DNA from: Henckelia pumila
Lineage: Eukaryota; Streptophyta; Magnoliopsida; Lamiales; Gesneriaceae
NCBI RefSeq assembly: GCF_033568475.1
Contig: NC_133122.1
Coordinates: 18,532,206 to 18,596,205, forward strand
Direction of reading: 5' to 3'
DNA length: 64,000 nt
Shown here: one piece after another, positions 35,067 to 46,915 of the stretch
Position numbering within the stretch: the first letter of the stretch is position 1
Layout of the letters: each line of letters opens with the position of its first letter
Made by a program: the position numbers and the translations under genes
Notes under the pieces: generated by a model
The model's database searches: none
Seen by the model: the letters and a program-made list of their open reading frames with translations, nothing else
Told to the model about the DNA's origin: nothing

Positions 35067-37804
35067 TGAAAGAACATGCCGTGCACATGTCTTTTAAATT
35101 ATTTCCTTATTGCATTCAATTTCCATATTTATAGTTTTGTCTTTCTTAGAACAAGTTTCAAAATTGGTAATATCAGTTATATCTTGATTCGAAATATTTG
35201 ATTCTGATGATATATTGTGTGAGACCTCGTTTCTAAACAACTAATCTCGGAGAAAACAACCAAAGACAAATTTTATTTTTTTTTTTAAAGAAAACGACCG
35301 CGCGCTTGCGCCCTCTCCTCGCCAAGAACCAGCGCTCCCGCATTCTCAGAACGCGCGCCCGCGCCCTTACCTCGCCAAACGGCCGTGCGGCCGCGCTGAT
35401 ATCCGCGCGCCCGCGCCTTCCTCTCGCCCAGAAATCCAAGGCACCGAAAATAAATCCAACCAAACCTAAACACTTGCATTTAAAGTATCTGACAAGCCAA
35501 TGGCAATACAAGAAAAGTTTAGGAAAGAAAAACATCCGATTCGGTAGTACCTACATCAATTCTTGCTTACAATACAAAACGAGAAGTTCGAATGACAAAA
35601 CATGATCATAAAACATAAACTAGATTGACATGCTGATTCGACTTCTAAACGAGTCTCACTTCTATCTCTTGCTCTTGACGCTAACCAGGTCTACGCTGAC
35701 TTGATCCTGACCCTCCTGTTGCCAAGTACACATACAAAACAAAGCAACAGCCGGATAACCGGTGAGAATAATAATCCCAGTAAAAGCAACATAACAAGTA
35801 ATACAACAATAAACATGCTTTCAAGACATCAACGAAATCAATAACAACATAATGAAATGCGTGTCTTTAAAACGGGATATCAAAGCTGATAAACGAGGGA
35901 TTACTGCTGTGCTTTTGGGATCCCGAGGATGAGATCATGTGATGACTCACCGACTCTCCCAATCAAGGTAGTGCCACATATCTCACTCCTCTAGACTTTG
36001 AGTAACCATAATGAGTATGCTAGCACTAGGTGATACGACTACGACCTAGGCCACTCAATCATAGTTCCCAAACGTCCAAACAAAAGGGCGGTTCTGCCCG
36101 CTGAAATCAACGTAGGCTCAAGATGAATGCATAACAGAAACATAAAACATAAGCCACATAGTCAAAAGCAAAATCAATCAACAAGACACAAGTTCCTCAT
36201 GCTAGAACAAGTGTAGATGCAATATGTGATTTGAAAGGGAAACTCGAGAACCAACTGTCCCGAGTATGCTATACCGCTACGATGACTGCTTTTATCTTTC
36301 AATGCAGTAGTTCCAACTCTGAAAAAGCTACAACAAAAGATTGTATCAACAACTATACAACCTAAACAACAATCAACGGTTCAAAGAAAATCTCTTTACC
36401 GTTCTTCGTCCAATCACTCGACGACCAAATGCTGCTAATATAGGGCTCGACAAACTCCAACGAATCTGTACGAAGACAAGAGATGATCAACAACAACGAT
36501 CAACTCACCAACCAAAGTTCAACAACCCGAAACGGTTTGAAATTCCAAAAACTCAAACGACGGCATAACGGCTATAAACTGAACAAACCGGAAACGCAGA
36601 CAGCAGTTCAATACCGATATCAACTCATATCAATGCCCAAAACAACAATAACAAAGCAAACCCATCAATCTAAAAATCCACATTTTTGAAAATGGCTTCC
36701 AAAAATCATAACAAATCCGAACGTCGTTCTAATTCAAAACCGACAGATAATAAACTATCAGAACTCTGTCAAGAACAACATACTCGAATCTCGAACGATT
36801 CTAACAACATCCGAAAACTAGAATGTATCCGATCGTAGAAGAACTTACAATATAACAGAGCTCTCACTGCAGTGATCGATAATCTGCCTTCAGAAATAAA
36901 TTCCAACGGTCGGATCGAGCTCGGACTGAAATCTGGAAGCTTGGAAAAGCTTGGAGGCGTCTTCAATGGTGCTTCTCGGTTGGGAGGAAGATGAGGGAAG
37001 ACTTCTCAATCAATTCTAAGTGTAGATATTATATAAAATCCAATAATTGCGTTTTAGTCCCTGAAACTTCCAAAATTTGCAAAAAGGACCCTGATAAAAA
37101 ACAAGTCGGCTTGTGAACTCTGTAATCTTCGATTAACTCAAATAAACTCATTTAAGATAAAAACGGGGCGTTACATATTGTTTCCATGCTTTGTAGGTTC
37201 TTATTTATGGAAACATGTTGAAGATCTATTTATAGGAGTGCTTGGACCGATCAGAAGGTACAACGAGATAGAGAGATCAAGAGAGTGAAACGTAGAGAGC
37301 AAAATACATAGAGAAAGTACTGCAGAAATTCTAGAGTATTGAAGATCGATCATTGAAGAATTTCTGAAAAGATACTATTGCTACATTGTGTTGCCGAGTA
37401 GTGTTGGAAACACTGAAGAACACACGAGTGAAGTGTTGTTCATAAAGTGTTTCTTTGGTTTTTGTTTTTCGGCTTAGAACTTCCTATTGGTTTATTATTC
37501 TAGTTCTTATTAGTTTTTAGGAAGTCATTTATTTTCTCAATCTGTTGAGAAAAGTAGTTTTTCATAAACAATCACTAGTTGGTTTTTGTAAACTGATTTG
37601 ATTTTTTAGTGATTATTTCGCCATGAGGCATCGCACAAGTATCTGATACTTGTGCATAATTATCTGTGTGTTATTTACTTTTACAGTTAGTTAATTATTC
37701 TGCTGCATAGTGTTATCGTGAAGTGTTGACAACACTGAAAGATAACACACACTCGAAAAGTTATTTCTAGTATTTCTGTGATTTCAGACTGTCCAAACCT
37801 TACA
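35067..37804 (+). repeat. 3' LTR of the copia element, interrupted by a solo LTR
   Basis: Without the insertion it is about 775 bp, in two parts (35067-35217 and 37181-37804). It retains the 276-bp block missing from the 5' LTR. It carries palindrome copies at 37400-37414 and 37722-37736. It is followed by the target duplication GAAAT. Confidence 0.9.
35218..37175 (-). mobile_element. Solo LTR of a gypsy-type element in the copia 3' LTR
   Basis: 1,958 bp beginning (minus strand) TGTAACGCCCCG and ending GAGGTCTCACA, with the duplication TATTG at 35213-35217 and 37176-37180. TG...CA ends, 2-kb size and no second LTR or interior mark a solo LTR, left by recombination between two LTRs. A GC-rich stretch of C/G-rich repeats (35297-35430, GCGCGCCCGCGCC) is unlike its AT-rich surroundings. 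The ends resemble, but do not match, those of the gypsy element at 11013. The open frames within it look incidental. Confidence 0.85.
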
Positions 37805-37809
37805 GAAAT

Positions 37810-38956
37810 AATTAAATATCTTCATTTATTTATAATATAGGTGATTGCATGAACATTTCTTGGAATCTACTAGTTTTCGACCGATTGAACTATCACTAAT
37901 TCAATATCAATATGTATCATATTTCTATTCAAATTGTAGATCTACGGACGGTTTCCAATAAAATAAATTTAGCTACACATAAAATCCATAATCTTATCAA
38001 AAGTTCAGTATTTGAAACGAAAAATTAAAGAAAAGATGATTGAGATCGAGAATAAATGCCGCACGCAAGCTTCTTCCTTGCTTGTTCTTCGTCTCTCGGT
38101 CTCCTTGATTTCAACCGTTCAAAGTTCTTTTAAAACCTAATTTTTGGTCTTTTTTTTTTATCTCCCAAGAGTCCACACTTCTCGTCATTTCTTTTTTAGT
38201 TCACTCACAAAAAATTTCTCTTTTTGTGTGTGTGTGTTGTGTATGTCGCCTAGGCACGAAAGTCTTCTGACTTTATCCATTTGATTTTCTCGTGTCCCAC
38301 ATCTAGGCACAATAAATCACCGCATAAGCGCGACGTGTTCCCCTTTTTTTCAATCTTTTCCCGTCCTGGTGGAAAAAATCACTCCCTAGGCCGGAAGTGT
38401 TTTGTCCCGCGCTTCAAAATTGTCCTTCCCAAGCTCCAATTTCCGTCTTCTTCTTAAAAGAAGTCTTAAATATGTGAATAGAGATCATAATGCTAAAAAA
38501 AACTTGAATTTAAGATGAAAATAGGGAAGACTCAAAAGTTTTATGCATTAAGGGACTAAAATGGACTAATTTAACATGCAATTTTGACTCTAGCTATCAG
38601 TACATGTCCTATTTGATAATTACAATTTAATTATTAATATAATCAAATCAGGACCAACTAATTATAAAAGTAAGTTCTATTTATTTATTTTATCTCTTAG
38701 ATATTGGATTTCAAGTGTCAACCACTCCAACAAATGAACAAACAGTATCGAGATTATTTTCTAGACAGTTGTTTGTATTTTTAGTTTTATTTAAGTGAAT
38801 GTAATCAACTATTATTACATGGTTACAAAGATATATTGTGTTTTTAAGATACTATCGTTAGCCTAGACGGAGTGAAAGGGATGGTGAATGCGACTGTCCC
38901 CTCAATTTTTAAATAAAAATAATTTTACGATTAAATTTTATTTTACTAGTGTTTTA

Positions 38957-39012
<56 letters not shown>

Positions 39013-40039
39013 AATTTTGTCATCGATCCATGCACTCAAATTTTCTGATTGTTAAATGATATCGATTGAATTACCATGTGCTTATTATCGTAGTGTAGTT
39101 ACTCTCTGAAAATCCATATTGAAAATGATGAAAAAATAGTAATATCCAAATGTACCCATTTTGAAATTATTGTAAGAATATTGTGAGACTGATAACTTGT
39201 AATTCATCAAGTTCAAGAGCAAATTGTAACAAAATACCTCATTCGCCTAACTCAGGATAACAATATCGTGGGAATTAGTAAGTTATCTCACATTTTTATA
39301 TAATTGGAACAATAAAGGTTTAAGGACAAATTAAAAGTTTCCACTGATCTTATATCGACTATATTATGTTATACTCATGGAATCCTGTATTTTCCCCAAA
39401 ATGTATTCGATGACAATGATTGGAAGATTTGGAAGGCAAATTACTCCATTCCAACCTAATTTGCTTATTAAACATCTGAAAATCTTATAATCATATGTTG
39501 GGATCCACCGCATACTCAACTTTTAAAACTTTTTAATATCTTTTCGATCCTCAAAAGTAAAAATTATAAATTATCTTCTGGATAAATATACTATTTTATA
39601 TTATATTATGTATATAAATGTATGATCCATGTACGTAAATCCAGAAATAAAATTTTATTTAAATTACGTTAAATTTAATTAACATTATGCTACAACTCGG
39701 ATTGATCTATCATTTGTATATATTTATGAAATATATATTATATATGAAGAGGAAACTGGCTGTATTTAAAATAATTTTTTTCCAAAAAAAAAAAAAAGAA
39801 GATGAAAAGCAAACCTTTAAGGGCCTTTATTGTTAATATTTATTTCATGGCCAAGCTACTTATTTAGTTATTTGCATTTATCTTCTCTCCACCTAGTTTT
39901 TCAAATATCACTCTCACATACATTTTGTGAATAAATTTTAAAAAATGCCATGAGATATGAGATATATGCCAAACTGGAAACTACTTTTACATACATATAT
40001 ATAGAGAAATTTTTAGTTGCGCAACCAGTGACGCTCAAC
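37810..40039. other. Intergenic stretch right of the copia stack
   Basis: No gene is supported. Part of it (about 38040-38470) is less AT-rich, with CGCATAAGCGCGACGTG and CCTAGGC phrases like those in plant LTRs; it may be an eroded LTR, but I could not define ends. Confidence 0.45.
38957..39010. repeat. (AAT)n microsatellite
   Basis: About 18 uninterrupted trinucleotide repeats of AAT/ATA, directly visible. Likely polymorphic. Confidence 0.95.
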
Positions 40040-40139
40040 TCGTTCCCGACCACTAAAACCCGGTATCGTGTTTTAGTTATGCGAAAAATAAAAAAAAAAC
40101 AACAAAAACCCGATACCGGGTTTTAGTGGTCGGGGACGA
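40040..40139. repeat. Inverted repeat, probable MITE remnant
   Basis: The arms TCGTTCCCGACCACTAAAAC (from 40040) and GTTTTAGTGGTCGGGGACGA (ending 40139) pair with one mismatch, and pairing continues through CCCGGTATCG / CGATACCGGG. The loop is about 40 A-rich bases. Longer, weaker similarity may extend to the flanks. No target duplication was settled. Confidence 0.65.
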
Positions 40140-40173
40140 GGTGAAAAAATATTGTTGGACAGCTGAAAAGTCA

Positions 40174-40174
<1 letters not shown>

Positions 40175-40205
<31 letters not shown>
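40175..40205. repeat. (TA)n microsatellite
   Basis: An uninterrupted run of about 15 TA units, directly visible. Confidence 0.95.
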
Positions 40206-40208
<3 letters not shown>

Positions 40209-40574
40209 TTATAAACTACCTATGTATATAATAATCTGATTCCTACCCTCAAATTAATCTTAATAATGTGGTAAAAGATAATAATCCGTTAAGTGACAAT
40301 CACATATGTGAGATGGTCTCAGACGTCGACTCGATCCATATATTAAGTGAAAAGTAATAGTATCAAAAGTAATAATTTTTACATGAATCAGATCAAGTAG
40401 AATATATGTTTCACAAAATTAACCTATGAAACGGTCTAACGAGAGTTTCCGTGTCTTTTAATTTACAACCAAAATTCAATTAAAACCAACTTAAAGAACT
40501 AATTTCGCCATCTATATATAACTTCATACTGCCGACATGACACTAAACATTGCTCATCAGACATTAAAAAGGTA

Positions 40575-40829
40575 CTCCCTCCGTCCCATATATGTTGTCT
40601 TGTTTTAGTTTTCACACGAATTAAGAAAAATTTATTGGGAAAATAAATTTTATATAAACTTTTTATTTTATCCCTATTTAATATATTAAAAAATGATTGC
40701 ATAATTTTCAAGGTGTAGTTAATAGGGGTATATTAGTAAAGAAGTGTAAAAAAGTATTACTAAATATGGTGTATGATTATATATTTGGGACAAAAAAAAA
40801 TGTAGACAATATAATTGGAACGGAGGGAG
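40575..40829. mobile_element. Stowaway MITE
   Basis: 255 bp with terminal repeats CTCCCTCCGTCCC and GGAACGGAGGGAG and the TA target duplication on both sides (40573-40574, 40830-40831). These ends are diagnostic of Stowaway, which depends on mariner-like transposases. A sister copy with decayed ends is at 54423-54683. Confidence 0.95.
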
Positions 40830-40831
40830 TA

Positions 40832-43800
40832 CTATTTTGAGTGGTCAAATGACCAAAATCATATTTAGGTAAATCTTATGAGACAAACAACATTTTTTCA
40901 TACACGCGTGTGTGTTGTATGGAAATGTTTTATTATTTTCAACTATGTATCCCCAAAAATCCAGAGATTGAATTCAATTTGAGAAAGAAGAATGTGATTT
41001 CTGAATTAAAAGTCGGGTAAAACATGATACAAATGTTCAAAACAAAAGCAAAATGGGAATTTGATCGTAGCCTAATTAATTTAAGCAGCCATAGCCGTGA
41101 TATGCTGATATTAATTAAATTAATACGTGCGCACCTATATAAAGACAAATGGAATTAAATTTAGGTGAATGATATACATCATCATCATCCATATATATAT
41201 AGTTGACAAAGAAACATCAGATTTGACCTAAACTCCACTGCCCTCTGACTCAGCAAATTACCGCTGCAGCCTTCGATCTTGGCTTCTTCCCCATGTATGT
41301 ATCATGCATAAAAACACATATACATCATACATACATGCATATCATATCATACATAAATGCATCAATCATGTCCATCACATGACATGCAGCCATGAAGTAG
41401 ACCTAGCTACCATCAAATCCAGCTGGGGATTAATAAATAAATGAAAATAAGAATTTTATGTTATTTTTTTATAAGAAAAATACTAGTTTACTTTATTTAA
41501 AAAAATTAATCGACAGAGATTTTTTTAAAAAAAATTGAGAAATTAATGACATGTACTCCCCTCGTGCTCCCTTTCATTGAACAAAATCTCACATTTAAAT
41601 TTTCAAATTTCAAAATTCAAATGCTGAAAAAATCAGATATATACTTTCAAACTCTTGAATAAAAATTCCCTTTTACTTTTTTTTTTCTTACAAAAAAAAA
41701 AAATTGCATACTGTTCGTATAGAATAATAGAATTATAGAAGTTCAATTATGCACGTTGTCAGACTTTACATAATGTAGTTTTTATTTTTACCCTCCAGTT
41801 AATAAACGATAGATTTGAAATTCAACTGATTATATTTTTTAAAAAAATAATAAAACAAATTAAACGGCTTTGAAAATCATGATTTTTACGACTTCAAATC
41901 TCTCGATCCAAATAAACTCGTCCAAACAAATACTCGATCAAATTTAAATCCATAGATTTGAAATTCGCCAATCTCAAATAACTCAAGCCACACACATCAT
42001 CCACGAGCATCGATCGTTGTTACCCATGTACTGATTAATAGTGGTAGGGGTCCGTTTGAGGCTAGTGTCACGTGTAGTTTGTCTGAGTTTAGGCATAAAT
42101 AAATGAATATATAATGTAATAAAATGGATCCCCCAGTATGAAAATGAAATGGAATTGGGTTTTAGGAATCTGCTAGATCCAATAATAATATTAATTAATT
42201 AAAAATTCTAGAAAAAAAATGTTTAGTTAGGTTAAGGGGTACAAGAGTAGGCGTGAGGGGGGGTCCCGTTCTTTGTTGGCGCTGCGTCGGAATTTTAATT
42301 CTTACTCCAATCGTGCCACCTTCTAGTAATAATATTAATGTTATGCTTTCCAATTATTTCTTTTTTTTTAAATAAAGTTTGCTCATCTGGCAATTTATTT
42401 AGATTATATATAAAGCGTACCAGATATGGCCTATTATATTCAACTATCTGTCCACATTTTGGACATAGAAAATCACTTAATCTGTTTTTTTTTATAATAA
42501 TAATAATAAACCATCGAGTCTAGAGAAATTCATAGATACATCCACGACGTTTAGAAATTTAGTGTGTATTTTGTGTGTAGGATTCATTAATTAAGCATCC
42601 ATTGTCATTGGTGACAATCCACTTCGAGCTTGATAGATAGATACTTGGAAAAATCAACATTATTAATTAGGGATTTTTCTATATATATGCTATATGTCAT
42701 GTAATAATGTGACCAAATGAGAGAATTTGCTTTGATCAAAATGATAGAAAATGACGGAGATAGCTACTCAACTGCATTAAGCATAACATACACTGAACCA
42801 AATTTTTTTTATAAAAAAACATTTTATGAAAATATATTTAAAAAGTACACTTGGAGAACACATTTTTAAATACTAGCTACTCAGCCTGTAATATAATATG
42901 TTTTGATTTCCATCGGTGCTTCAATTCAATTCGGAAAACATAAAAAAAAACTTTTTTTAAAAAACGTTTCATTAAAATCTTATCTAACCACATATTTTAA
43001 GTTTTTTTCACATATAAACACTAAAAACGTTTTTAAAGTACTAATCTAAACAAATTTTAAGTATTTTTCGCATCATTCTCAAATAGGGGCTGCCCTATTC
43101 ATGCCGGATTGAGGCTTGAGCTCAGTATTTTTGGACGAATCCAAAAAGTCAAAGCGCCATGCATCTTTGATGTCTCCCAAAGGGCTGCTGCAACAAAAGC
43201 CACAATTTTTTACTAATTCTTGTTTTTTTTTCCTTCAAAATTTTTGCGTTGAATGCGCTTCCTATTTTTGAACAATTGTTTTTAATGTTCAACGGTTTTT
43301 AAATGTGTGGATATATGGTAAACATTATGGGACGCAACGCATGACTGCTTGTCTGAAAGAAGAAGATTCCTTGCCCTTTATTTGACTAATTAATTAGCCT
43401 TCCTTGTATATGTATTATAACCTCGTTTTTCAAGTGTAAGAAATACGAGATTATCTTCAAAATACAGTTGCATAATAAGTATTCTATCATATTGTTTCTA
43501 TATAATAATATGAAACAACCGACGGCTTAACCTACGTGAGTTGAAAATGAAATTTAAAATTGTTTATAGCGATTTTCCATGGATCCCTACACAACATGTG
43601 TTAATAATTTTTGTAAAGTAAAAGATATTACTCTCAATTGCTATAAAAAGCTCATTATGCAGTCAAGTTTGTGCGGCGTGAATCAGAGTGGGACAACAAA
43701 TACTTAAACTTCGTATGAAAGAAATTATAATCACAATCAACTCGAAATGTAGTAAAAGTCATACTAATAACCACAGTATATATATACATATTACAGGATA

Positions 43801-44153
43801 TTTAGTATATGAAAATTTTCGAATTGGGCTATCAAAAAAAATTCGAAATTGGGCTAAATCATGGATTTCATGTGTGAATCTGGCCGAAAAATGGAGTCAT
43901 GGAAAATTCAAAATTCATGGTAGTTTGGGCTTGAGTTGTTCTTAAGGGCCAGCCCTGAATTCAAATAGTCGGCCCATTATCGAACTTCCCCATTGCCCAT
44001 TTGTGGGTAGGCCTAAAGAGCACATTTTGATGGAATCTCCGTGTACCGTCCAAGATTCCTGGATCCATAATCCAACGGCCCACAATAACTCTTTCCCAAG
44101 ATTCGAAACAAATCCCAAGCTCCATTTCAGAACCTTTTTGAGCTGATATAAAA
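40832..44153. other. AT-rich intergenic stretch
   Basis: No gene is supported. Short CAT/CATAT repeats lie at about 41176-41190 and 41300-41370. The last 200 bases should include the promoter and 5' UTR of the acylphosphatase gene. I found no tRNA or recognisable microRNA precursor. Confidence 0.55.
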
Positions 44154-44934
44154 ATGGCGAATTCAATCTTGAAATCCCATATTCTCCGCTCGAAGAATCT
44201 TCCAGACTTCCCATGGCCGCGCCACCGTGACGGCAATGCTAGTCTCTGCCACAGACGATTCCCCCACCTTCGCGTTCTTCTACGCACTCTTCCTCTTCGT
44301 CTTCTTCCTCCTCCTCTTTCGTTTCCTCGCTTTTTTCTTCTTCCTACTGCTCCTTTTCTTCCTCTGTTCCGACGTCGTTTACCTCCTCTCGTCTCTCCTA
44401 TGTCCGCCTCCGTGAACTTCTCCCAGGATAAGGACGCACCCGCCGCCGACCCACCTGCTAAAACTGTGAGCAATCCCCTCTTTCGCAGATTTCCACTGAT
44501 TTTATGCTTCGATTTTGATAATTTGTTCTGTGCAAAAAGATTATGTTTTTAATCCGAGAATCTTCATCGGCTTTAATGGGCCTTTGTTGTATCTGTGTCT
44601 AGTATTAAGTTGGGATGAAATTTTAGCTTGTGACTGATTCTTGCATTTTGCTGGTGGTGTGTCGTAGGTAAGAGTGATGATAAAGGGGAGGGTTCAGGGT
44701 GTATTCTACAGAAATTGGACGATTAACAATGCCAATGAATTGGGGCTCAAGGGTTGGGTTCGGAACAGGAGAGATGGCTCTGTGGAAGCCCTGTTTTCTG
44801 GGAACCCCGAGAAGGTCGAGGAGATGGAGCAGCGCTGCCGAAGTGGCCCGCCGGATGCCATGGTCACCGGTCTTCAGGTCTTCCTAAGTACCGATAATCC
44901 CGGAACCTCGTTTCAGCTGAAGCCAACTGCGTAA
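44154..44934 (+). CDS. Acylphosphatase with long N-terminal extension
   Basis: Two exons, 44154-44465 and 44668-44934, joining in phase 0 to give 192 residues. Acylphosphatase hydrolyses the carboxyl-phosphate bond of acyl phosphates. Exon 2 is the complete acylphosphatase domain, with the anion-binding loop GRVQGVFYRNW (catalytic Arg at 119) and GWVRNRRDGSVEA (catalytic Asn at 137). The usual enzyme is about 90-100 residues. Here exon 1 adds 104 residues rich in Arg, Leu, Pro and Ser and very poor in acids, like an organelle-targeting peptide. A second in-frame ATG at 44400 would yield a shorter, probably cytosolic form. Which start is used, and targeting, are inference; the domain call is firm. 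Confidence 0.88.
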
Positions 44935-45409
44935 TCAAATGTGCGTCTTTTGCCTTGTGCATTGCGTCTATTTCGCTTGTGGTTGTGGACTTGATTGATT
45001 CATGAAGATATAAAGGATGTCGTATGTTTATGTAATCATAGAAGTGATCTTGTAATAAGAAATCTTGGAAAACTTTCATATAATCTAAAATGGAATGGAT
45101 ATAGGAGGGTGTCATTACATTCTCCATTTGAGTTTATATGTGCTATGACATAGAGTTGGGAAATTTTCCGTGCTTGTTATTGAGATCCTATCCTTTAAAG
45201 TATTAAGACATCCAACATTTATTCTCATACGTGGAGTTCAAACTTTTTTCCATAAACTGACTTGTAACTAAAAAAATTCATCAATTTCCTTGTAATAAAT
45301 CAATGAAAATCAATGTGTTGTATTACAAAATGTATATGAACTGCTGTCCAAAGATTGTTGTACAGGAGAACGAGCATACATAGAAACAAATGCTAAGAAC
45401 TGCAGATTC
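44935..45409. other. Region between convergent genes
   Basis: 475 bases between the stop codons of the acylphosphatase (+) and the lumen protein (-). It should hold both 3' UTRs, which may overlap. AATAAA-like signals occur on both strands (for example AATAAATC near 45295). Nothing else recognised. Confidence 0.5.
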
Positions 45410-46915
45410 TCATTTTACTTCTGAGCAGTTGTTTGCACCCACGGGTTCTCTCAAGCACGTTGATATCGCCACGACAGCGGCGTCGATAGATGCATCCTCT
45501 CCCTGCTCAAGGCCAACATCATCTTACTAATGCTAAATGTTTCATAATATTGATGGTACTAATCTGACTTGAGGAACTTTAACCTTTTCTCTCCAGTAAA
45601 AAATGTTTCCGTATTTCCCTGCCAATCGGCTCCAGAAACTGCGTGGTATGTCTAAATCCACCGATGCTCCGACATTGAAGTTCAATATGTTTCCTGGTTG
45701 AATAACAATGACCATAAACATGAAGTTGAGAATTGAGGAAGATTGAGAAAAATATTGTTTTAGGCCTCTACCAAAGGTGGGATCGGCCACGAATACAATT
45801 GTATTATCGTCCACCTTCCAGTAATCTTTGATAGCTAGACCTGTGGATAAAAATGTTTTCAGAAAATGCAGACACTTAGATGTTTGATATCACACCCCAC
45901 ATTGCATTATACAAGGGGTGTAGATAGATTTATAAGAAAACAAAATGGACTACTCTCACAACTCAGGTTCGCCATTTTCCGTTGAGAGGGAATGGCGAAT
46001 ACAGATTAGATAGTAGCCTCCGATTAGAGTTTCATTTGCCGCGAGATAGAGTTCTATCATCTATGCATGCTGGAGCCACCTTAAGTTGTCGGAGAGGTGT
46101 AGACGTATGGATATAAAAGAAAGATGAACTCTCCCATTAACTTGGGAGAACCATTTTCGTAACAAAACTAAACATCTGTAAAGTGTTGTTTACATTTAGA
46201 AACTCAGAATATTGATGTCATACCGGGAGTATCAGGATAGTTCTGAGCCAAAACTCGCAACTTATATCCTGTATCCTTTTCGAGGGCATCAATCTCCAGG
46301 GCTATTCTATTCTTCTGCAAATCAAATTGAACAATATGATACTATTTAGAGTTGCATCTTATTCATGCATGATCTCTAAACCATTTGACAGAACTATTAT
46401 ACAAACAAAGGTAAACTCTTTAGGAAATGTCTGAAAGGATTCGAAACTTGCAAAAAACACTTACGAAATCGAAAGATGAAATTGATTCGAAGAGAAACGG
46501 TGAGTAAAAAAAGGCACCTGACCCTCTGAAAGAAAGCCAGCGGCATCAATAACCGTAGTAAACACTTTAGGAAGCAATTCAGGCTTGTTCACCCCGGCTT
46601 TTCCCTCAGCAGATCCTACTCCTACAAAGCGTAATTCATTTTGCAACAAATGTAAAACCAGCAATAATTCATTCATTTGTACTTTCATTGCTTAACAAAC
46701 AAATGTAAAGCATCATCACCAGTGAGGGAGAGAGAAAGAGCTAAAGATCCAGACAGCAAGATATTCAAAGATTTCGGAGGAATACGAGGAACCCATCTGG
46801 GAAATTGGTGTTTGATGTTGCAAGAAAGTGATGCTGCTGCGGATTTTGCCGAGACAGGGAGAGGAATTTGTCGAAATGCGAGGGATGAAGACGGATGCTG
46901 CAGAAGATAAGCCAT
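45410..46915 (-). CDS. Thylakoid lumen protein, TL15-like
   Basis: Six exons on the minus strand: 46621-46518 and 46915-46720 encode the start, then 46314-46224, 45840-45772, 45693-45584 and 45502-45410. All junctions are GT-AG and the frame stays open for 220 residues. Residues 1-45 look like a chloroplast transit peptide (Ser/Ala/Arg/Pro, few acids). Residues 48-66 form a hydrophobic thylakoid-transfer segment without a twin-arginine pair. Cleavage near Ala74 would leave a mature protein of about 146 residues starting GVNKPELLP. The mature part has the TPM-like pattern of small lumen proteins (LEKDTGYKLRVLAQNYP, IVFVADPTFG, FWSRLAGKYGNIFYW) and closely recalls Arabidopsis thylakoid lumenal 15.0-kDa protein. 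It acts in the thylakoid lumen; its biochemical role is not settled. Confidence 0.85.

Larger units (their letters stand above)
10034..37804 (+). mobile_element. Sirevirus-type Ty1/copia retrotransposon carrying four nested insertions
   Basis: Both ends are exact: LTRs start TGAAAGAACATG and end CCTTACA, and the 5-bp duplication GAAAT occurs at 10029-10033 and 37805-37809. Order on the plus strand: LTR, primer-binding site, gag with zinc knuckles and coiled coil, protease, integrase, reverse transcriptase, RNase H, an envelope-like ORF, repeated polypurine tracts, LTR. Integrase before reverse transcriptase marks Ty1/copia. The extra 3' ORF, the coiled-coil gag and the multiple polypurine tracts mark the Sirevirus (SIRE/Maximus) lineage. 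Removing four guests and their target duplications leaves about 9,587 bp, a normal Sirevirus length. All reading frames are broken, so it cannot move unaided. It is the oldest layer, since all the others sit inside it. Confidence 0.93.

Noticed and set aside
38040-38470. Eroded LTR
   Set aside because: Phrases such as CGCATAAGCGCGACGTG recall LTRs, but neither ends nor a target duplication could be defined.
41160-41400. Possible microRNA or other RNA gene
   Set aside because: CAT-rich repeats only; no stable long hairpin and no known mature microRNA sequence was recognised.
44227-44415. Phe/Leu-rich ORF as a membrane protein
   Set aside because: It is a second frame of a CTC/TTC-rich acylphosphatase exon and stops before the splice site.
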